In this document: positions 62,602 through 64,000 of the stretch, one piece after another | Numbering within the stretch: position 1 is the stretch's first letter | Layout of the letters: each line of letters begins with the position of its first letter | DNA from: CBDBJL01 sp965206365 | GTDB taxonomy: Bacteria; Pseudomonadota; Alphaproteobacteria; JABAAW01; JAHZMA01 | DNA length: 64,000 nucleotides | Direction of reading: 5' to 3' | Assembly: GCA_965206365.1 (NCBI GenBank) | Contig: CBDBJL010000018.1 | Span: forward strand, 62,001 to 126,000 | Position numbers and translations under genes: made by a program | Notes under the pieces: model-generated | The model's input: only the letters and a program-made list of their open reading frames with translations | Database searches by the model: none | What the model was told of the DNA's origin: nothing

Positions 62602-63210
62602 ATGAGCCAAAATACCATGCAAAAATCCAATATGAAAAAATCCAATATGAAAAAATCCAGCACCCAAAAACAGAAGAGTCCATATATCAATATTATTTTG
62701 TGTTTATTTATGGTCACTGCATGCGAAATTCGCGAACCTACCTATGAAGAAACCACTTCGAAAAAACAGTTAGATTTAGAAGGAAGAACCGGCACAAAAT
62801 TGGGCGGAGGCATAGGAAGCTTTTCAAAGCAGAAACAGCGGGTAAATCGTGATTCTACCAATTTGGCGAATTTTGGCAGTGGCGATTTACAGGTGAATCG
62901 TTATTTATGGACGGCAAGCCTAGATATTATGTCTTTTTTGCCTTTTACGCAGGCAGATGCGGTTGCCGGGGTGATTCTTACCGATTGGCATGCGTTGAAT
63001 GAAGACCCTACACAGCGTTATAAGGTGAATCTTATCATCACCGGTACACAATTGCGTCCCGATGCGTTGCGGGTTGTTTTGTTTAAGCAAAAGAAACAGG
63101 GAGATAATTGGCAAGATGTGACGGTTTCGAAAGATTCGGTAAATCAGCTGGAAGAAAGCATTTTAACCCGAGCGCGCGAAATTCGCTATACTAGCCTGGG
63201 ATTTAAGTAA
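62602..63210 (+). CDS. DUF3576 family lipoprotein
   Basis: This 202-residue protein resembles the DUF3576 family found before leuS in alphaproteobacteria. It has a basic leader with a repeat (KKSNMKKSN), a hydrophobic stretch and lipobox VTAC with Cys at 41, then QVNRYLWTASLDIMSFLPF (near 98-116), AVAGVILTDWHAL (near 121-133) and LEESILTRAREIR near the end. The lipid-attached mature form is likely periplasmic. The family function is unknown. Several ATGs are possible starts (62602, 62617, 62632, 62647), and none has a good ribosome site. A tandem repeat and leuS follow. Confidence 0.75.
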   Translation: MSQNTMQKSNMKKSNMKKSSTQKQKSPYINIILCLFMVTACEIREPTYEETTSKKQLDLEGRTGTKLGGGIGSFSKQKQRVNRDSTNLANFGSGDLQVNRYLWTASLDIMSFLPFTQADAVAGVILTDWHALNEDPTQRYKVNLIITGTQLRPDALRVVLFKQKKQGDNWQDVTVSKDSVNQLEESILTRAREIRYTSLGFK

Positions 63211-63339
63211 TGGGATTTCAATAATGGGATTTCAATAATGGGGTTTCAGCAATGGGGTTTCAATAATGGGGTTTCAGCAATGGGATTTCTAGTAATGGGA
63301 TTTCAGCAATGGGGTTTCTAGTAATGGGGTTTCGTAATG
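63208..63339 (+). repeat. 14-base tandem repeat with overlapping stop-start motifs before leuS
   Basis: Nine units like ATAATGGGGTTTCA (14-15 bases each) fill the gap between the lipoprotein stop and leuS. The first three carry TAATG, in which a stop codon overlaps an ATG: 63208-63212 (the lipoprotein stop itself), 63222-63226 and 63236-63240. The first two mini-frames read MGFQ and then stop. The third runs 26 codons to TAG at 63319-63321, 15 bases before the leuS ATG. No ribosome site is visible near leuS. Confidence 0.8.
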
Positions 63340-64000
63340 AACGGGCCTGATTCTTCTCCGGAATCTTCTCCTGATTCTTCCTCTGGCTCTTATCCCCAGA
63401 ATCATTATCCATTTCGCGCTACCGAAAAGAAATGGCAAGATTATTGGGCTAAGCATGCTTCGTTTGCCACGGATGAGGATTCGTGCAAGCCTCCTTATTA
63501 TGTTTTAGAGATGTTCCCATACCCTTCTGGGCGGATCCATGTTGGCCATGTTCGTAATTATACGATGGGTGATGTGGTTGCCAGGTATCGGCGTGCAAAG
63601 GGTTTTGAGGTTTTGCATCCTATGGGTTGGGATGCTTTTGGTTTGCCTGCGGAAAATGCCGCTTTTGAAAATCAGGCTCACCCGATGCAGTGGACGAAGA
63701 ACAATATTGCGGCGATGAAAAAACAATTTTCCCTATTGGGGTTATCCTTAGATTGGTCACGTGAAATTACCACTTGCGAGCCAGATTACTATAAGCATGA
63801 ACAGGCAATCTTTTTGGATTTTCTGGCAAAAGGCTTGGCATATCGCAAAGAATCATGGGTGAATTGGGATCCGGTGGAAAATACGGTGCTTGCTAACGAG
63901 CAAGTGATCGATGGCAAGGGTTGGCGTTCGGGTGCGCTGGTCGAGAAAAAACAATTGCATCAATGGTTTTTGAAAATTACCGCTTTTGCCGACGAGCTAC
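63337..64000 (+). CDS. leuS: Leucyl-tRNA synthetase, 5' part (runs off the window)
   Basis: About 221 residues are visible. They show the LeuRS N-terminus, with a Ser/Pro-rich leader (near 5-20), YPFRATEKKWQDYW, the ATP-binding HIGH-type motif HVGH in PYPSGRIHVGHVRNYTMGD, and PMGWDAFGLPAENAA. The editing and KMSKS regions lie beyond the window end. The ATG at 63337 is preceded by TAG and TAA codons in frame and follows the tandem repeat with no clear ribosome site, so translation may depend on the upstream mini-frames. It follows the DUF3576 lipoprotein as is usual in the class. Confidence 0.95.
   Translation, partial: MNGPDSSPESSPDSSSGSYPQNHYPFRATEKKWQDYWAKHASFATDEDSCKPPYYVLEMFPYPSGRIHVGHVRNYTMGDVVARYRRAKGFEVLHPMGWDAFGLPAENAAFENQAHPMQWTKNNIAAMKKQFSLLGLSLDWSREITTCEPDYYKHEQAIFLDFLAKGLAYRKESWVNWDPVENTVLANEQVIDGKGWRSGALVEKKQLHQWFLKITAFADEL

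Noticed and set aside
1..64000. tRNA, rRNA and prophage genes
   Set aside because: I scanned the gaps for tRNA T-loop (GTTCGA) context and for rRNA or phage structural genes and found nothing convincing.

Overview
The window looks like a low-GC, AT-rich chromosome segment of a Gram-negative alphaproteobacterium. The evidence is protein families and local gene orders typical of that class: an alphaproteobacterial heat-shock promoter ahead of dnaKJ, a DUF1244 protein, a heterotetrameric sarcosine oxidase set, a DUF3576 lipoprotein before leuS, a tolC / disordered-protein / valS order, and an mnmE-mnmG-rsmG-parA-parB cluster with parS sites. It makes lipopolysaccharide (lpxK, waaA), probably pseudaminic-acid-like sugars, and senses chemicals (one chemoreceptor). 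The species cannot be named from sequence alone. Several genes carry single-base disruptions in short homopolymers, so the genome is either decaying or carries assembly errors.

Layout. 1-5 kb: a CDP-alcohol phosphatidyltransferase, a FIST protein, a decayed stretch (frameshifted exported protein, MATE-like remnant) and a Rieske/glutamate-synthase-like protein. 5-9 kb: a DUF5996-like protein, then a leftward pseB-pseC-spsF-like sugar operon with overlapping genes. 9-18.2 kb: a long leftward series, infA, two DUF374 acyltransferases, waaA, lpxK, an N-formylglutamate-amidohydrolase-like gene, a DUF1244 gene, then dnaK-dnaJ-grpE behind a CTTG-N17-CCTATAT promoter. 18.6-25.8 kb: rpsU, then soxBDAG and fhs, which together demethylate sarcosine and handle one-carbon units on tetrahydrofolate. 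26-29.6 kb: a chemoreceptor, an NfuA-type Fe-S scaffold and a universal stress protein. 29.9-36 kb: tolC, a large acidic disordered protein and valS. 36-42 kb: a possible glycosyltransferase, a 10-TM metal exporter and uvrA.

42.6-49.9 kb is the accessory region. It holds a membrane-anchored ankyrin-repeat protein with a decayed downstream extension, a duplicated leader, an orphan 643-residue protein whose 5' part lies in another frame, bioY, and a fossil IS1595-family element followed by a broken small zinc-ribbon gene. 49.9-57.7 kb is conserved: aroE-coaE to the right, and recR-mnmE-mnmG-rsmG-parA-parB to the left. Two parS sites lie inside rsmG and mnmE, so the chromosome origin is probably not far away.

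57.7-64 kb: an 825-base gap, a DUF192 protein with an unusually long exported extension, a 1-kb non-coding repeat field with operator-like palindromes, a porin with alanine-rich insertions, a DUF3576 lipoprotein, and the 5' end of leuS. A 14-base tandem repeat with overlapping stop-start (TAATG) motifs precedes leuS.

The best candidates for undescribed biology are the ankyrin/orphan locus (42.6-47.2 kb), the TAATG array before leuS, the repeat and palindrome field before the porin, and the disordered protein at the tolC-valS locus. No tRNA, rRNA or CRISPR array was recognised.
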